A stretch of DNA of 64,000 nucleotides. Source: Onchidella celtica. Lineage: Eukaryota > Mollusca > Gastropoda > Systellommatophora > Onchidiidae. Location of the stretch: positions 47,653,271-47,717,270 of the forward strand of contig OZ007579.1 in the NCBI GenBank assembly GCA_963931925.1, given 5' to 3'. This document shows, piece after piece, positions 52,446 through 64,000 of the stretch (the stretch's first letter is position 1; every line of letters begins with the position of its first letter). The notes beneath the pieces were generated by a model. It searched no databases and was not told where the DNA came from. It saw only the letters and a list, made by a program, of their open reading frames with translations. A program made the position numbers and the translations under genes.

Positions 52446-55400
52446 ATGTCGGTCCGTTTGTCCCCCTGGTCAATCGGTGGCACCTTGATTACAGCACTAA
52501 CCATTCCATTGATCATTTTTGCCCATGCTTATCCTTACTGGCAACAGGTAACTACGGGGCGAGAGACGGAGACACCACATTTAGGCCTCTGGGAAATTTG
52601 TTTTCCTGACGAAGGCAGTGCAGCACCGCTAGCCGCAGACGATAGATTGGGCCAACGTTATACTGGGTGTGTTTACGTCTTTGACAGAGAGTTGCGGGAT
52701 ATTGTGGACTGGATTTATACAGGTAAGTATAAGGAGGTAGAATATTTGCGATTTTTTATTCTGTTTTTGACAGTCAACTGTTCGGTAGACCAAAGCTCAT
52801 CGACCACTTCCATGTGGCCTATTGAGTATTGACAGTATTGTGTCGTGTCGTTTTCAGTTATTTCATTGTGATCTAAATTCTAGATCTAGACTCTAGATCT
52901 AGATCTAGATCTAGGTCTAGATCTCATTAACACTATAATATTCCTCCCAGGTATTTTTCACATGGGTGTTTTCCCCTGCCCAAGTAATTTTTGTCAAATT
53001 TGACCCCTGTGCGGTTGGTATAGAATCTAGAAAAAAAGAGCATAAAATGATTATTTATTGATTGTTTTTTAAAAAATTTTGTGCTAAAAGTACAGAATTG
53101 GTTACTGTTTAATATAATGTGTTATGTGTTTTTGTCATATTTCAATGTAGAGAATTGTTGTGTGGAGGTGCAAAATGAAAAAAGTAGGCTACAAAATTAT
53201 AAAATGTTGACATCAATCAATGATTTCAGAATCACTAGATCTAGATCTAGATCTGTGTAGGTCCAGAACCATGCATGTGCAACAAATTCTTCATCATGGT
53301 CGACACTGTCGTCGTCCATCATCTCTTCATTACTGTCACTATCCATGAAGATTTCATGCAAAGTTTCGGATGTTGACAAAAATTTTGAAAAATAATTGCC
53401 TCGCCGTGGTTAGAATCGCGAAAAATACAGTTAATTGCACGAAAACAGTTCCCTATTATTATTAGAGTAACATATCCCTTCGATATCCGTCAAAGGAAAT
53501 CATTGTGAATAAAAACTACAGACTGTAGACTACTGTAGAGGCTAATAATAATAATTCATCTAAAAAAAGTTGTAAAAAACATTTTAAAAATCCTAGTCAT
53601 AATTTTATACCGTAGAGCAAAGCAACGATGATCGGGGGGGGGGGGGGGGGGAGTGCAGAAAAAAGTGACCGAATTCTAGTCAGGGGCAAAGCGTGGCCCT
53701 CTGCAGAGGGTAATCAGGATTTAAGCTAGAGATCCTTATATAATAGGACCTATCGCTACATCATATTTACATAATTATAAATGCAGCGACTAAAATAATG
53801 AAACGGGTGCAAGGCATTGCAAAATCTAAAGAGCAGACTATTCTTGTCAACAGGACAGGAATGGAGCAATTTACAAGCCAAACTAATCGGAAAATAAAAT
53901 TCATTCATACTCACAGTCTTATAGACTTATATCTTCATCCATTTTTAAAAATAGAATTTGAACGGCATTTAAGTTTTCATTGTCATATTCATAGCCACAG
54001 ATTTTGTTATTCTACCATCTCATAAAGTTTCTCGAATAAGACCCATTCACATTAAATGGCAGAAAGTGCTTTAAAGTGGCATCTCTGTGACACAACAATG
54101 TGCAGGCAGCGATCTTGGAGAAGTGGCTGTCTGCCGTTGCGGTATAGGTTCGCTCGACCTATCAAGTGAAGTGATGTTCTTGATAGTTACGTTTGACTGA
54201 TTTTTATCACAGTTGTTATCTAGACTATATTATTATGCTTTGATAGCTCTTACTGTACGTGGAGTAAATTATTCTTAGATTACCTCAAACAAACAAAAAA
54301 ATCCACACAAACTCTTTCACCCTACCCTTTACCTTTCGATTAGGATGAAAACGACCGTATAGTAAAAAACATGCATAAATCGGTAAAATCAGGTCAAACA
54401 ACTTTGATTTTTAAACCTATTTTTATCCCCCACTATTCTGCTGTCTACGGGGCCGCGTCGACGAATACAGGCTATCCTCAAGATAGGTTCTGGGTATAGT
54501 CAAGTCTTCTTCGTCTTTGTTAATCACTGATTATGGACCAGTTCATAAGGTGTAGGTCCCTATAAAGATGCTTTTCGGTGAGGAGTGTTGGACTATATAA
54601 CAAACGCAAATAGGGAGGTAGAATTGAATGCTGAACTGACTAAATGGACTTGGGCTCGATCTGGAAAGCACAGTAATTCTAGAATTAATATTCGAAGGGT
54701 AATCACTGATTATTTGATTATGAGGAAGCCTCGCCCCTGCTTCTAGTAGCTTTTTGGAATAGAAAAAAGGAATGAACAGCAGTGGAGGACAAACTCTTCT
54801 GGCTTTCCGATCTCCCCCTTGACACGCTGTTTGTTTATTCTGGCCTGTTTTCTGAATGAGAAGTGATATGCCTCGTTTGTTTTGGTCATGTGATTGAGAT
54901 GGATGCTCGGGTGGCAGCCGCTGGCCTCTCACTCGTTGAGCGAAGGAATTGTTCGTTTCAGCTTTTCAATGTATGTATGTATGTGAAGTTAATCTGGTCC
55001 TTCTTGATTTTTATCACTCGCTAAAATTCAGAGGGCTTTGGTTCTTGCCTGCTTGTTATGGCACTTGGGCGATGTTGTATCCCATAGACAGCTTTCACCA
55101 TCAAAAATGTTTTGGTGAAAGTTTCATCGAAAGCTCAACCGAAGGCCATTTTAAGGAGCTCTTCGTAAATAAAAATCACAAACCAAAAATCCATCTACGA
55201 ATAATTTAGATTCTGATCTTATTCGCAGACATCTGCGAATAAGCGGGACCTTTAACTTTATTCATTACTATACATGATGTATGCACATGCCGATCACATA
55301 TAATGAAGGCAGAGAATGAATGTAAGCACCTAAAATGTCATGTGACAAAAAATTGTTAAACTTTGTAATCTCCATCAATTTTTGATGTGATGAATATAGT

Positions 55401-57630
55401 GGACACATCCTTTTTGAACAAAATTCAGCTGTTAATATTTTTTATTCGTGATTTTTTTTTTTTAAGCCCCAAAAAGGAGACGCTTCATTGAGTATGCTGA
55501 GAATAGATAGAATTGAAAGGAATGATCAGAAATCTTGCACTAGTTACAAAAGAGATAGGTTTGTAAGTAAATATTTATGGGGGAAATACTGTTCACAAGT
55601 ATTGCCCCAAATCTGTCAGTTCAGTTGCAGCTTAACTCTTCAAGATCAGAGTTATTTTTGTGTTTGGATGGACTTTTTTCATAGACTATATAAAAATAAT
55701 TTACAGACAACGCAGTGAGCATTGGTCTGTCAGTTTGGGCATTGCTCCAATCTTATAGAGTTAAATGTGAACAAATGTGGGAAAATTCAGAATCTTCATT
55801 TTTATCTTTCACATTTAATTTTCTATTGTTGTGTTCATTTTATCTATTACGTCATTGTTTTCCTGTCCATCCAGAAAAAAAGTTGATGTGTTTCAATAAA
55901 AGTATGCAGTCAAGACTAAGTACATGCGTAATTCATATTCTTCATTTAGTCTCTTAATTAATTTTCATGGTTTATGTTTTCATTGCCTCGCTATTGTTTT
56001 CCCATCTATTCAGACTGGTTCGTAGCAGTTGTTGCCTTTGTGACACTAGCTCTTGTCATCCAACCTTCGGGACTCATCATCAACTTACTGTATTATCTCA
56101 GAGTTTGTGGTGTGCACCGTGAACATATGCTTATCCTGGTTTCGTGCATCCTCAACTGGTTATGTGGTAAGTTATAGGATATACTGTTAGGAGCCATCGA
56201 TAAAATATGTTTGCTCGATTTTAGTGATCTTCATACCCTCTCCCTCTGTGTATGCTTTTCATATTCTGGGCTTCAACATGTATGTTGAAGTTAGTAATGT
56301 CTGAGTGCATGATCATGACAATGGTCCATGAATGATAAGGCCTTATAAATGTCTTAAAGCTTAAATTTCCAATTTCCATGGATTATTTGAGGGTTACATT
56401 AATTTTATACACAGCCTGGTGTCAGGTCAGTTTTTAAATAATCATTTTTTTATTTTGTTGTAAAAATAAAGTAAATGCCCAGCCAGCAACGTTATGTCAC
56501 TCTGACTTGTTAGGATTGACCTCAAATTTGCTCATGGGAATGACATCATTTCTACTAAATTCTAAGTAAATCCACTGGTTATGATATCATACCGCCATCA
56601 ATTTGACGTAGGAAATCTGCCCTTATGGCAACCCTGCCAGCTGTATAGAAATCTTGTAAATACAAATCTATGTCAGATTGACATAGTGATGCTCGCTAGG
56701 TAAAGGCAAACTTTTTCATACTATAAAATATTGAAGAGCATACTTACACTCTCCTGTATTCCACCATCCACGTATGCTTTTTATATGCTGGGACCAACTC
56801 CCATCCACCATGCAAGCATATCTACTCCATGGGTGACCTCTTATTTAGTGTTTTCATATCAGTTGCTGTTGTCCATCCTATGGTGGTTGTAGGAGGAAAA
56901 CAATTCCATTCACGAAAAGTATTTTGTCATTGCTAGCATAATGGCCTCTCTCTTTGTTTATAGTTTTGAGAAAACCAAAGAAGACTCTTTATCTAGGTGA
57001 AATATTTGTCAGTTGTTGAAGTTATTATTGTGGGTTTGAATTGGTGCATTTCATTTGTTGAGAATAGTTCTGGACACTGATAATGCAATGGGTTTAAGGT
57101 TCAGTGTAGGTTGTGCGGTTTGTTGGCACGATAACGGCCATTTTGTGCCTTCCACAGTCTGTTTGGGTACTTTAATTATTTATGCTTGGTATTCAGAGCT
57201 TCATTAATCTAAATTTCACATATAAAATTAAAAAGCTTTGTATTGATAAAATTCTCAAAAGATGTTTTGCATAGATCTGAAAAGAGTTTAGCAAGTGGCA
57301 TACACGAAAGTTGACTTTGTAGTTAAAATGTTTATTTTTAGTTTCAGTATGTTGGTTTTAAATTTTTTTTGTTTTTTTTTGTTTTTCTCAGGTTTGATTG
57401 TCGCTATTGCCATTTTCATATTTGGACTCAAGGCAGCAAAGGACAAAGAGTGGATGCCAAATCCAGAGTCGAACCATCTGTCTTATTCATTCGCAGTTTG
57501 TGCTCTGGTACCTGTGTTTTGCTTCCTGGCAGGCATGTGTCATACTGTGGACTTTTTGAGACTGAAATCTTACAGGGACCGAAATGCAAGGGCCAAAGTT
57601 TATGCCCGTGGAGAGTTTGCTCGATACTAA
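52446..57630 (+). CDS. Claudin/PMP22-like four-transmembrane protein (gene B), 3 exons
   Basis: Exons 52446-52722, 56014-56166 and 57392-57630 join in frame to 222 aa. Donors are GTAAGT, GTAAG and acceptors CAG; both introns are phase 1. The middle exon is 153 nt, as in gene A. TM1 is about residues 10-29. The first extracellular loop has W32, G47-L48-W49, C52 and C75, the W-GLW-C-C claudin signature, with the same YVF.. block after the second cysteine as gene A. TM2 is about 94-118 (exon 2), TM3 straddles the exon 2/3 junction, and TM4 lies in exon 3 (AVCALVPVFCFLAG). The tail is basic (KSYRDRNARAKVY) and ends FARY, with no obvious PDZ ligand. It is a diverged paralogue of gene A, and a junctional or membrane-organising role is inferred from the family only. 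The ATG has A at -3. The open frame before 57392 is intron, not coding. Confidence 0.87.
52723..56013 (+). other. Intron 1 of claudin-like gene B
   Basis: It holds AGATCT repeats (52882-52925 and 53236-53257), a G run at about 53635-53651 and a fold-back repeat near 55190-55250 ('attcgcagacatctgcgaat'). A segment at 53540-53700 is shared with about 14975-15075. No extra exon is needed. A short minus-strand ORF at 53197-53379 is acidic but unassigned. Confidence 0.55.
56480..56700. mobile_element. MITE, CAGCCAGCAAC-end family (copy 3)
   Basis: Starts CAGCCAGCAACGT. The right part matches the copy at 49700-49894, but its terminus has decayed to GATGCTCGCTAGG. Located in intron 2 of claudin-like gene B. 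Confidence 0.5.
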
Positions 57631-58029
57631 TTGGAGAAAAACTTCCTGACATGTATGCTGTGAAAAAGTTGATGATGTCTGTAGATTTCTTGTGTCATGT
57701 GCGGGTGGCACTGATTATGCCTTAAAATAGACTGCTCAATAGATCTGTATATTGTTTTTTATGTGCCACATTGTCACACTGTTTATAATACATTCTGCAT
57801 TTGATTTTTAAATGACACTTTTCAGAATGTACATTAATGATGAAATGTAATAACAGAATAGGATAATTACTGTATACTATACAACGAGTGTAGTGCGAAA
57901 AATGGCTATTTACAGGCTCAGAAATTTTGATGATTTTAAATACCATGACTCAATTTGTATGGCCATTCGGACACATTCACCTGCCGTTATCAAGCCAAAA
58001 TTTCCACTTTCCGCAGAGATGTTATTTGA

Positions 58030-60140
58030 ATTGAGAGGATATATATTGAGATATGTTGTTATAGGATATGTCGCAAAGCAGAAAGGAAATGGTTAAAGAC
58101 AGGTCTTACAGTCCACAAGGACATTTTCAAACACCAGAAGAACAAATGGAAATGTGTTATTAAACTGGCAAAAAAAGACTTCTATGTCACTAAACTTCAA
58201 AATTCTACATCTTGTAAGGAACTTTTTAGTATTTGTGATGAACTCACAGGGAAAAGAAAGGAAACACCTCTACCCACAATTTACGAGAACAATTTGTTGC
58301 CCAATGTTTTTGCTGATTATTTTGGTAAAAAAGTTACAACTATCCGAGAAAATCTTGACAGTTTTGATGCCATTGATCATTTTGATGAGTTTCAGGGAAA
58401 TCCTATAGACACTTTTGGTGTTGTGTCGAATGAATCTGTAAAATCTATCATCATGGCATCGCCATCAAAATGTTGTGACCTCGATCCTATTCCTACATTT
58501 TTGGTTAGATCTTGTATTGATGAACTGGTTCCAACTATTACAAAAATAATAAACAACTCTATTTTAAGTGGGTCTGTCCCTGATTATTTTAAAACAGCCT
58601 GGGTAACACCACTTTTGAAAAAAACGACTCTTGATCAAAACATGTTGAAAAATTATAGACCCGTCTCAAACCTTCCTTTTCTTTCAAAAATCCTTGAAAA
58701 GGTGATATTACAACAACTAATGTGTCATTTGAGAAATAATGACCTGTTGGAACCATTTCAATCTGCTTACAGAAGTAACCACAGTACTGAAACTGCACTA
58801 TTAAGAATCATGAATGACATATTAGTAAAGGCAGATTCTGGAAATATTACTCTGCTAAATTTGTTGGATCTATCAGCAGCGTTCAACACCATCGATCACG
58901 AAATCCTGCTCAGAAGGCTAGAAACATCGTTTGGAATCAGAGGGGTCGCCCTTAAATGGGTCGAATCTTACCTGTCAAATCGCCACCAATTTGTTGTAAC
59001 CAACAAAATAAGATCTTTTTCTTATGCGCTTCAGTATGGCGTACCACAAGGCTCAGTGCTTGGTCCTATTTTGTTTACTATCTATACTATTCCACTTGTA
59101 CATGAAATAAAGAAATTTAATTTACAATATCATTTCTATGCTGATGATACCCAGCTCTACAGTTCTGCCTTGCCATGCGATGTTGACAGCCTTCTGCAGC
59201 AGGCTGGAAACTGTATAACAGAAATTAAAAGCTGGATGAACCAAAACAAACTGGCACTAAATGAGGATAAAACTGAGGTTATTTTATTAGGCCGTGAGCG
59301 GGTTCTGCAAGAAGTGGACAGAACTGAGATGATAATTGGCACTAATTCAATAGAAATTTCAAAAAAAGTAAAAAACCTAGGGGTTTACATTGATTCAAAT
59401 CTTTCTATGTCATCTCAGGTTAGTCACCTCATTCGTATTCTATACATGGAAATCTGGAAAATTGGTAAAATCAGACATCTTATTTCAACTGAAACTGCGG
59501 CTGTTTTAGTAAATTCTTTTGTACTTTCAAAGCTTGACTATTGCAACTCCCTTTTGGCTGGAATTTCACAAAAAAATATTAGAAAACTCCAAATTGCTCA
59601 AAACAATGCAGCGAGACTTGTTTTGAAGAAAAAGAAAAGAGATTCAGCACTGCCACTTCTGCAGAGTTTGCACTGGCTGCCAGTCGAGAAAAGAATAATG
59701 TACAAATTGTCATCCATTTGTCACAAATGTGTCAATAATACTGCTCCATCGTACCTAGTTGATTTAACTGATTACTATGTTCCATCTCGTCAACTAAGAT
59801 CATCATCTGACACTACAAAATTGAAAGTACCTAAAATGAATCTGTCCACTGTAGGAGAAAAGTCCTTTTCATTTCTTGGCCCTACCATCTGGAACACTCT
59901 TCCAAAGACAACCAGGGAAATTAATGACATTGGTTCTTTCAAACGCCATCTGAAGACCCATTTCTTTCAGACAAACTAGGCTAGGTGTTTTTCGGCAGCA
60001 ACAATAGTAAATATTTTTGAATTTCTTTTGTGTATGCGTGTGTGTGTGTGTGTGTAAGAATTTGTTAAAGCGCCCAGAGCTTGTCATCGACGGGGTTGGG
60101 CGCTATATAAATGCAATATATTATTATTATTATTATTAGA
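58030..60140 (+). mobile_element. CR1/L2-like LINE, 5' truncated, with RT ORF and hairpin/(ATT)n 3' end
   Basis: The frame is open from about 58030 ('YRICRKAERKWLKTGLTVHK', a linker typical between the endonuclease and RT of LINEs) through the RT ORF to the stop at 59979. The 3' UTR ends in AAAGCGCC...GGGCGCTATATAAATG plus an ATT tract at 60119-60139. The endonuclease is missing, and a stop in this frame at 58027-58029 marks the limit. It starts about 400 nt after the stop codon of claudin-like gene B, in the same orientation, so it may overlap or replace part of that gene's 3' UTR. Confidence 0.82.
58294..59979 (+). CDS. LINE reverse transcriptase (561-aa ORF from the first ATG)
   Basis: RT blocks in order: NYRPVSNLPFLSKILEK (about 120), QSAYRSNHSTETALL (156-170), motif A LDLSAAFNTIDHE (191-203), SYLSNRHQ, motif B YGVPQGSVLGPILF (248-261), motif C YADDTQLY (282-289), then NEDKTEVILL and NLGVYIDSNLSM. 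The C-terminal domain has KLDYCNSLLAG, LHWLPVEKRIMYK and GPTIWNTLP. The catalytic aspartates (D192 and the YADD pair) are present. The second conserved Asp of motif A (usually AFDTIDH) is Asn198, so activity is doubtful. The ORF is uninterrupted to the stop. Upstream coding sequence is in the same frame to 58030, so the ATG is not the native start. The homologous C-terminal half is at 45189-46106, minus. Confidence 0.85.
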   Translation: MLPNVFADYFGKKVTTIRENLDSFDAIDHFDEFQGNPIDTFGVVSNESVKSIIMASPSKCCDLDPIPTFLVRSCIDELVPTITKIINNSILSGSVPDYFKTAWVTPLLKKTTLDQNMLKNYRPVSNLPFLSKILEKVILQQLMCHLRNNDLLEPFQSAYRSNHSTETALLRIMNDILVKADSGNITLLNLLDLSAAFNTIDHEILLRRLETSFGIRGVALKWVESYLSNRHQFVVTNKIRSFSYALQYGVPQGSVLGPILFTIYTIPLVHEIKKFNLQYHFYADDTQLYSSALPCDVDSLLQQAGNCITEIKSWMNQNKLALNEDKTEVILLGRERVLQEVDRTEMIIGTNSIEISKKVKNLGVYIDSNLSMSSQVSHLIRILYMEIWKIGKIRHLISTETAAVLVNSFVLSKLDYCNSLLAGISQKNIRKLQIAQNNAARLVLKKKKRDSALPLLQSLHWLPVEKRIMYKLSSICHKCVNNTAPSYLVDLTDYYVPSRQLRSSSDTTKLKVPKMNLSTVGEKSFSFLGPTIWNTLPKTTREINDIGSFKRHLKTHFFQTN

Positions 60141-63100
60141 TTGCCAAGCCACAGATGTTACAGACAGAATTCTGTATAGTTCAGTAATGTCTATGAAACT
60201 TCCATCAAATCGCTGAAATCCAAAGGCTTTCCACAAGCAGATGCTGAGATGAATGTTGTTAGGAGCACATAGTGTTATTATTTTCTAGCAGAGGTAGACA
60301 AAGACTAACATATCTAGAGAGTTTGAACAGATGGGCGACAGGGAAAAACCAGGACAATAATGGGCTTTTTGAGAGCATCCGAGCAGAGGAATGAGTGGCG
60401 AACCATGATCGTCGATATCTGTTCCAGATCCTGCACTTGAAGAGAGAGAATGTTAAATTATAAAGCCAAAGAGAGAAAATACTGAGTTACGCTCATGGTT
60501 CCACAATGCCTCATAATGCAAAATATTACACGCTCCTGACAACAGTCTACTGAGATAGGACTGTACGTATGAGTTATCCTTTCCACAGAGCCAAGCCTCT
60601 TGACGGCACCAGGTTTTTTGGTGGTTTTTTTTTTTTTTTGTGCTTTACTTTAAGCTTTAGTGAACAGACTTCACGTCCAAAGTGATGATGGGAAATTTTC
60701 ATGTATAAAAAGGCAGCATTATTCACTGATAGGGTTGGTGGATATTTTATTGTTCTATCTAGATTATAGGGTATTTCTCATAGTACATATCATATTAGGG
60801 TTGAGAAATGCCCTGGGCCACACAGTGAATGAGACATGAACAGCCATTGGTTAAAAGATCATGTCAACATTAGTTTACCTCTGAAGTTTTAGGTGAGAAT
60901 TAAAAAGGTGCAAAAAATATTGTTTAAAACAAATTCTTTTTGATTGAGAAATCGGAAACTGAAATTTTAAGATGAAGTTAATTTTGCTGCTAAAATATTA
61001 TTTTGAGATATCGAACCCTGGAAGTGAGCGATTTTTCCAGCCTTTTAAAATAAATTTACTGTAAACTTTCAATTATTTGTGTGGAGTTTCGGGTTTGAAG
61101 TTTAACACATTGACTATCTAACATTTTTCTTGGCATCGTCCCCTGTGGACTGGCCATTTCATAGGTATTCTTAAAATGTCAGTGCACCTTTATTAACCCT
61201 CACAGTGTTTGGGCCAGTTTTGTGTTTTTTTTTTCACCTGTCCACTTTTAATAAGACCATGATATAATGAGCCTCTCTTCCCAAGCCCCAGTTGCTAAGC
61301 CCATGATATTGTGGTCTGTCTCTCTTTTCTGCCAATGAAAAAGCTACGAATTGGTGTTATCATTTCCTTGGGGCCTAGTTGATAAGCCAAGGTATTGTGG
61401 TTTGTGACATGGTTTTCTGATTTTAGTGTTTTCATTGCGGGGCTTTCCAAGAGCTTGCGCAGGCCTATCAACTGAGGGACAACCAGAAGCAGATTTCTGT
61501 ATCACTGTATGGGTGATACATAGACATGTGAAACTTGCAGAATGATTTTGCAACATTTTAATATCCCAGTCTTTTAAAAACGTTAATTATCTGAGTCACC
61601 ACATTCAGCGCTGAATTTGTCAAATGACTTGGGACGACTCAGGGGGTGGAGTAAAAGTTAAACTAGATTACCATAGAAATGATTTTTACTGCAACCGTCG
61701 CAATGAAAGAAGTCAGTGAGTTAAAGTTTGACCTTCTTGTGATATAATATGTACATGCTTCAAATCAAAGATGCTAGATACAGTAAGGTGAGACACTCTC
61801 TTCTATAATTACAAAATAAGTGACTTCAATCAAGGCCTACAGCGATAGCTGAATAGTGAACATAATTCAATATTTTCCGATGTTGGCTTTGTGAAATACG
61901 GCATTGTTCATAACTTCCGCAGGCATTCGCTGCTGGGAGGCATTGCGAAATCTGTGCACACCAAATGCATTAGCGCTTTCATCTTATTGTATCTAGTATC
62001 TTTTTCAAATCAAGTGGATGAAAACACTACAACCACTTGAAAGCATGTGTAGTGCATTAGCTGCATATTGTTCTATTTGATGTATATATATATATATACA
62101 TGTAATTATTTGGATTGTTAGTGAGTGAGTCATTGCAAAAGAGTTTGCTGAGTGGTGAAAGAGCATGTTGATGATTTACTCAGCTTTTATGAAGTACCAG
62201 TGATGGTTCTCAGTTTATAAATGTTGTTAATAACATCCGTTTGCTTGAAGGTCGTAAGCATGTCAAACATAGGTCTTGTTCAACCAGATCGTTGCCTCTG
62301 CAAGTTGCATGAGATAGGCGATAGATGTCTTGAACAACAAATGTGTTGATCTTCTTTTTTATCATCCCGCCCCCCCCCCCCCCCTCGGATGACACCAAGT
62401 CATGCATAGTTGACTGTACAGCTAGTTCTGATTGCAAGTAATATTTGTCAACATTGGTGACTCAAGCAGAAAATATAACTTTATTTTTTGTAGGTCGACG
62501 AGGCAAGTGGACATAGTAGTGGTTAATTACATCTCACACAAATAAAACAAGTGCAAACCAACACAGTACTCATTATTACACGACTGTAGATAAGTTACCA
62601 CCCTTGGAGCCAGTCAGATTGGGAATTTTTTTTTTTTTTGTAATAATAGAAGGTGACTGAAGCAGCCGCTCACCAGACTTTGTTTGAGACCCGGATTTGA
62701 AATGTGTAGAATTTTCTTTTATATAAACAGTTGATGACTCTTATGACTTGTTTCAAATGAAAGAGTTTTGTCATTTTGGCATTCAATGGCAGAATCACTT
62801 GAGACCTGGAGTTTGTCTACATGAACTGGTAATCTTAAGAGATGTAGATCTATTCACAATAGACTGGAAACAGAAAGTAAAGATATTACTCCTGTGGAAT
62901 GTTATTTATAACTTGCACATGGGGATTTGAAATTTAGTCCTTGTTAGACTAAGTAATTTGCAAGGACTTGAAAAGAAATATACTGGTTGTGTTTATGTTT
63001 TGCTATAATATGATACAGCAAAGGTGGAAATTATTGTGTTATATCTATGGTCTTAGGCATAAACTATTCAACCCCAGAATTTCACAGTTTGTTTGCTTTA

Positions 63101-64000
63101 TCCTTTGTGGCACAAACAGAAGACGTCTCAACTTACATCATGTGTAAAATGTCTGTTTAACCACAGAGATCACACTTGAAACATAAATGAAAAGAAATTG
63201 TGATCAATTCAACTGTTGACAGATAATTCCACAAAAAATGTGATGCATCTATCTATGTTAATGTCTCAATTTGATATCAAAATTGTTTTCTTGAATCAGA
63301 ATATTTGGTAAGATTGAGTCGAGCATGGAGCTTGTTGAATTGATGAGTATATTGGAATATCTTTATGATGTTTGTTATCATGGTTTTTGTCTGAGTCTCA
63401 AAATTAATTGAAAATGCTTCAGTGGCCCTATTTTGGGTGGTAGAATTCATGAAATTGTATGAGGATTGAGAAGTTTTGTCAATTTCATTGTCACCTTTCA
63501 TACATCAGTCATTAAACAAAATGAGTCTAGAAAAGTCAGGGGAGAGCACTAAAAACTGTCCCAGGTATCTTTGTAAGACTTTGTATTTTTGTGAATAACT
63601 TGTAGATTGTAAACATTTGCCATGGGTATCATCTTGGCTATTTGTCATGATTATTCCTCAAAAAGATATACAAATTATGTACATTTGGCAACTGTATACT
63701 TGACATTCCATGTTTGAGAAAAGCATTTGCTCAAATGAAAATACATGAAGTTCAGATACAGATCTCTCTCTCCATCTCTCTTTTTGTCTCCTTCTTTTTT
63801 CAAGGGGGTGGGGGGTGTCTTTTTAAATTTTTGTTTATTCTTGATTGCCCAAAAATACTCAAAAGTATGGAAACATACCAGGACACTTGTTTGGTCAAGG
63901 TTTTCTTCTCCCAGAGATCCTCCAGGTCTGGCTTACCTGAGAGCTGTTGTGCTGTTCTGTTTGTTAGTTACCCCTGAAAGTCACTGCCACACACAGTTTC
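60141..64000. other. Intergenic, no gene recognised
   Basis: No exon, RNA gene or named repeat that I can support. Present are poly-T or poly-C runs (60625, 62370, 62628), a TA microsatellite (62082-62098) and scattered short ORFs without family signatures. A GT-AG exon of an unfamiliar gene could be missed. Confidence 0.5.

Noticed and set aside
53197..53379. 60-aa acidic ORF on minus (ESMD-like Asp/Glu tract)
   Set aside because: It slightly resembles the acidic N-terminus of piggyBac-type proteins, but the second half is AGATCT repeat translation and nothing further matches.
57295..57391. ATG at 57295 as the start of the last claudin-like ORF
   Set aside because: The sequence before 57392 is a poly-T-rich intron end with a good acceptor, and family similarity begins exactly at the acceptor.

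Overview
The window is an animal nuclear genome segment. Protein-coding genes are split by GT-AG introns, intergenic space is long, and several retrotransposon, SINE and MITE families are interspersed. The mix of a tRNA-derived SINE, CR1/L2-like and RTE/L1-like LINEs, hAT-like MITEs, frequent poly-G/C runs and AGATCT clusters suggests a mollusc or other lophotrochozoan. The species cannot be fixed from the sequence, and the mollusc call is an inference.

Host genes. At the left edge (37-111, minus) is what looks like the first exon of a secreted protein. At 13056-16996 (minus) lies a three-exon claudin/PMP22-like four-helix membrane gene. It is divergent from a four-exon GRB2/drk-like adaptor gene at 18931-35349 (plus). 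A second three-exon claudin/PMP22-like gene is at 52446-57630 (plus), with the same intron phases and an identical 153-nt middle exon. The GRB2-like protein is the most unusual gene: its N-terminal SH3 domain is well kept, its SH2 domain has serine in place of the phosphotyrosine-binding arginine of the FLVRES strand, and it stops where the C-terminal SH3 should begin.

RNA genes. Between 43.8 and 52.3 kb are five tRNA-Asp(GTC) genes, all on the minus strand, carried by a tandem repeat of about 1.2 kb. The first copy lacks 4 nt of the D arm. The array is interrupted by a 5'-truncated LINE and by a 1.99-kb TIR element that contains its own minisatellite.

Mobile DNA. Intron 1 of the GRB2-like gene holds a Ty3/gypsy LTR element (25337-31134, antisense to the gene). 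It has a 5-bp target duplication, a tRNA-Leu-type primer-binding site and a long intact gag-PR-INT ORF in which integrase precedes RT. Its RT core lies inverted against a truncated 3' LTR, and both junctions show microhomology. A nearly full-length LINE RT ORF follows the second claudin gene (58.0-60.1 kb). Other LINE 3' remnants lie near 8.7, 15.2-15.8, 23.3, 31.2-31.5, 33.1, 43.0-43.5 and 45.0-46.1 kb. A tRNA-derived SINE family occurs at least seven times, and several MITE families occur two or three times.

The remaining sequence (about 1.6-5.5, 9.4-13.0, 53-56 and 60.2-64 kb, and parts of the introns) shows no gene I can support. It holds microsatellites, poly-G/C runs and unclassified low-complexity DNA.
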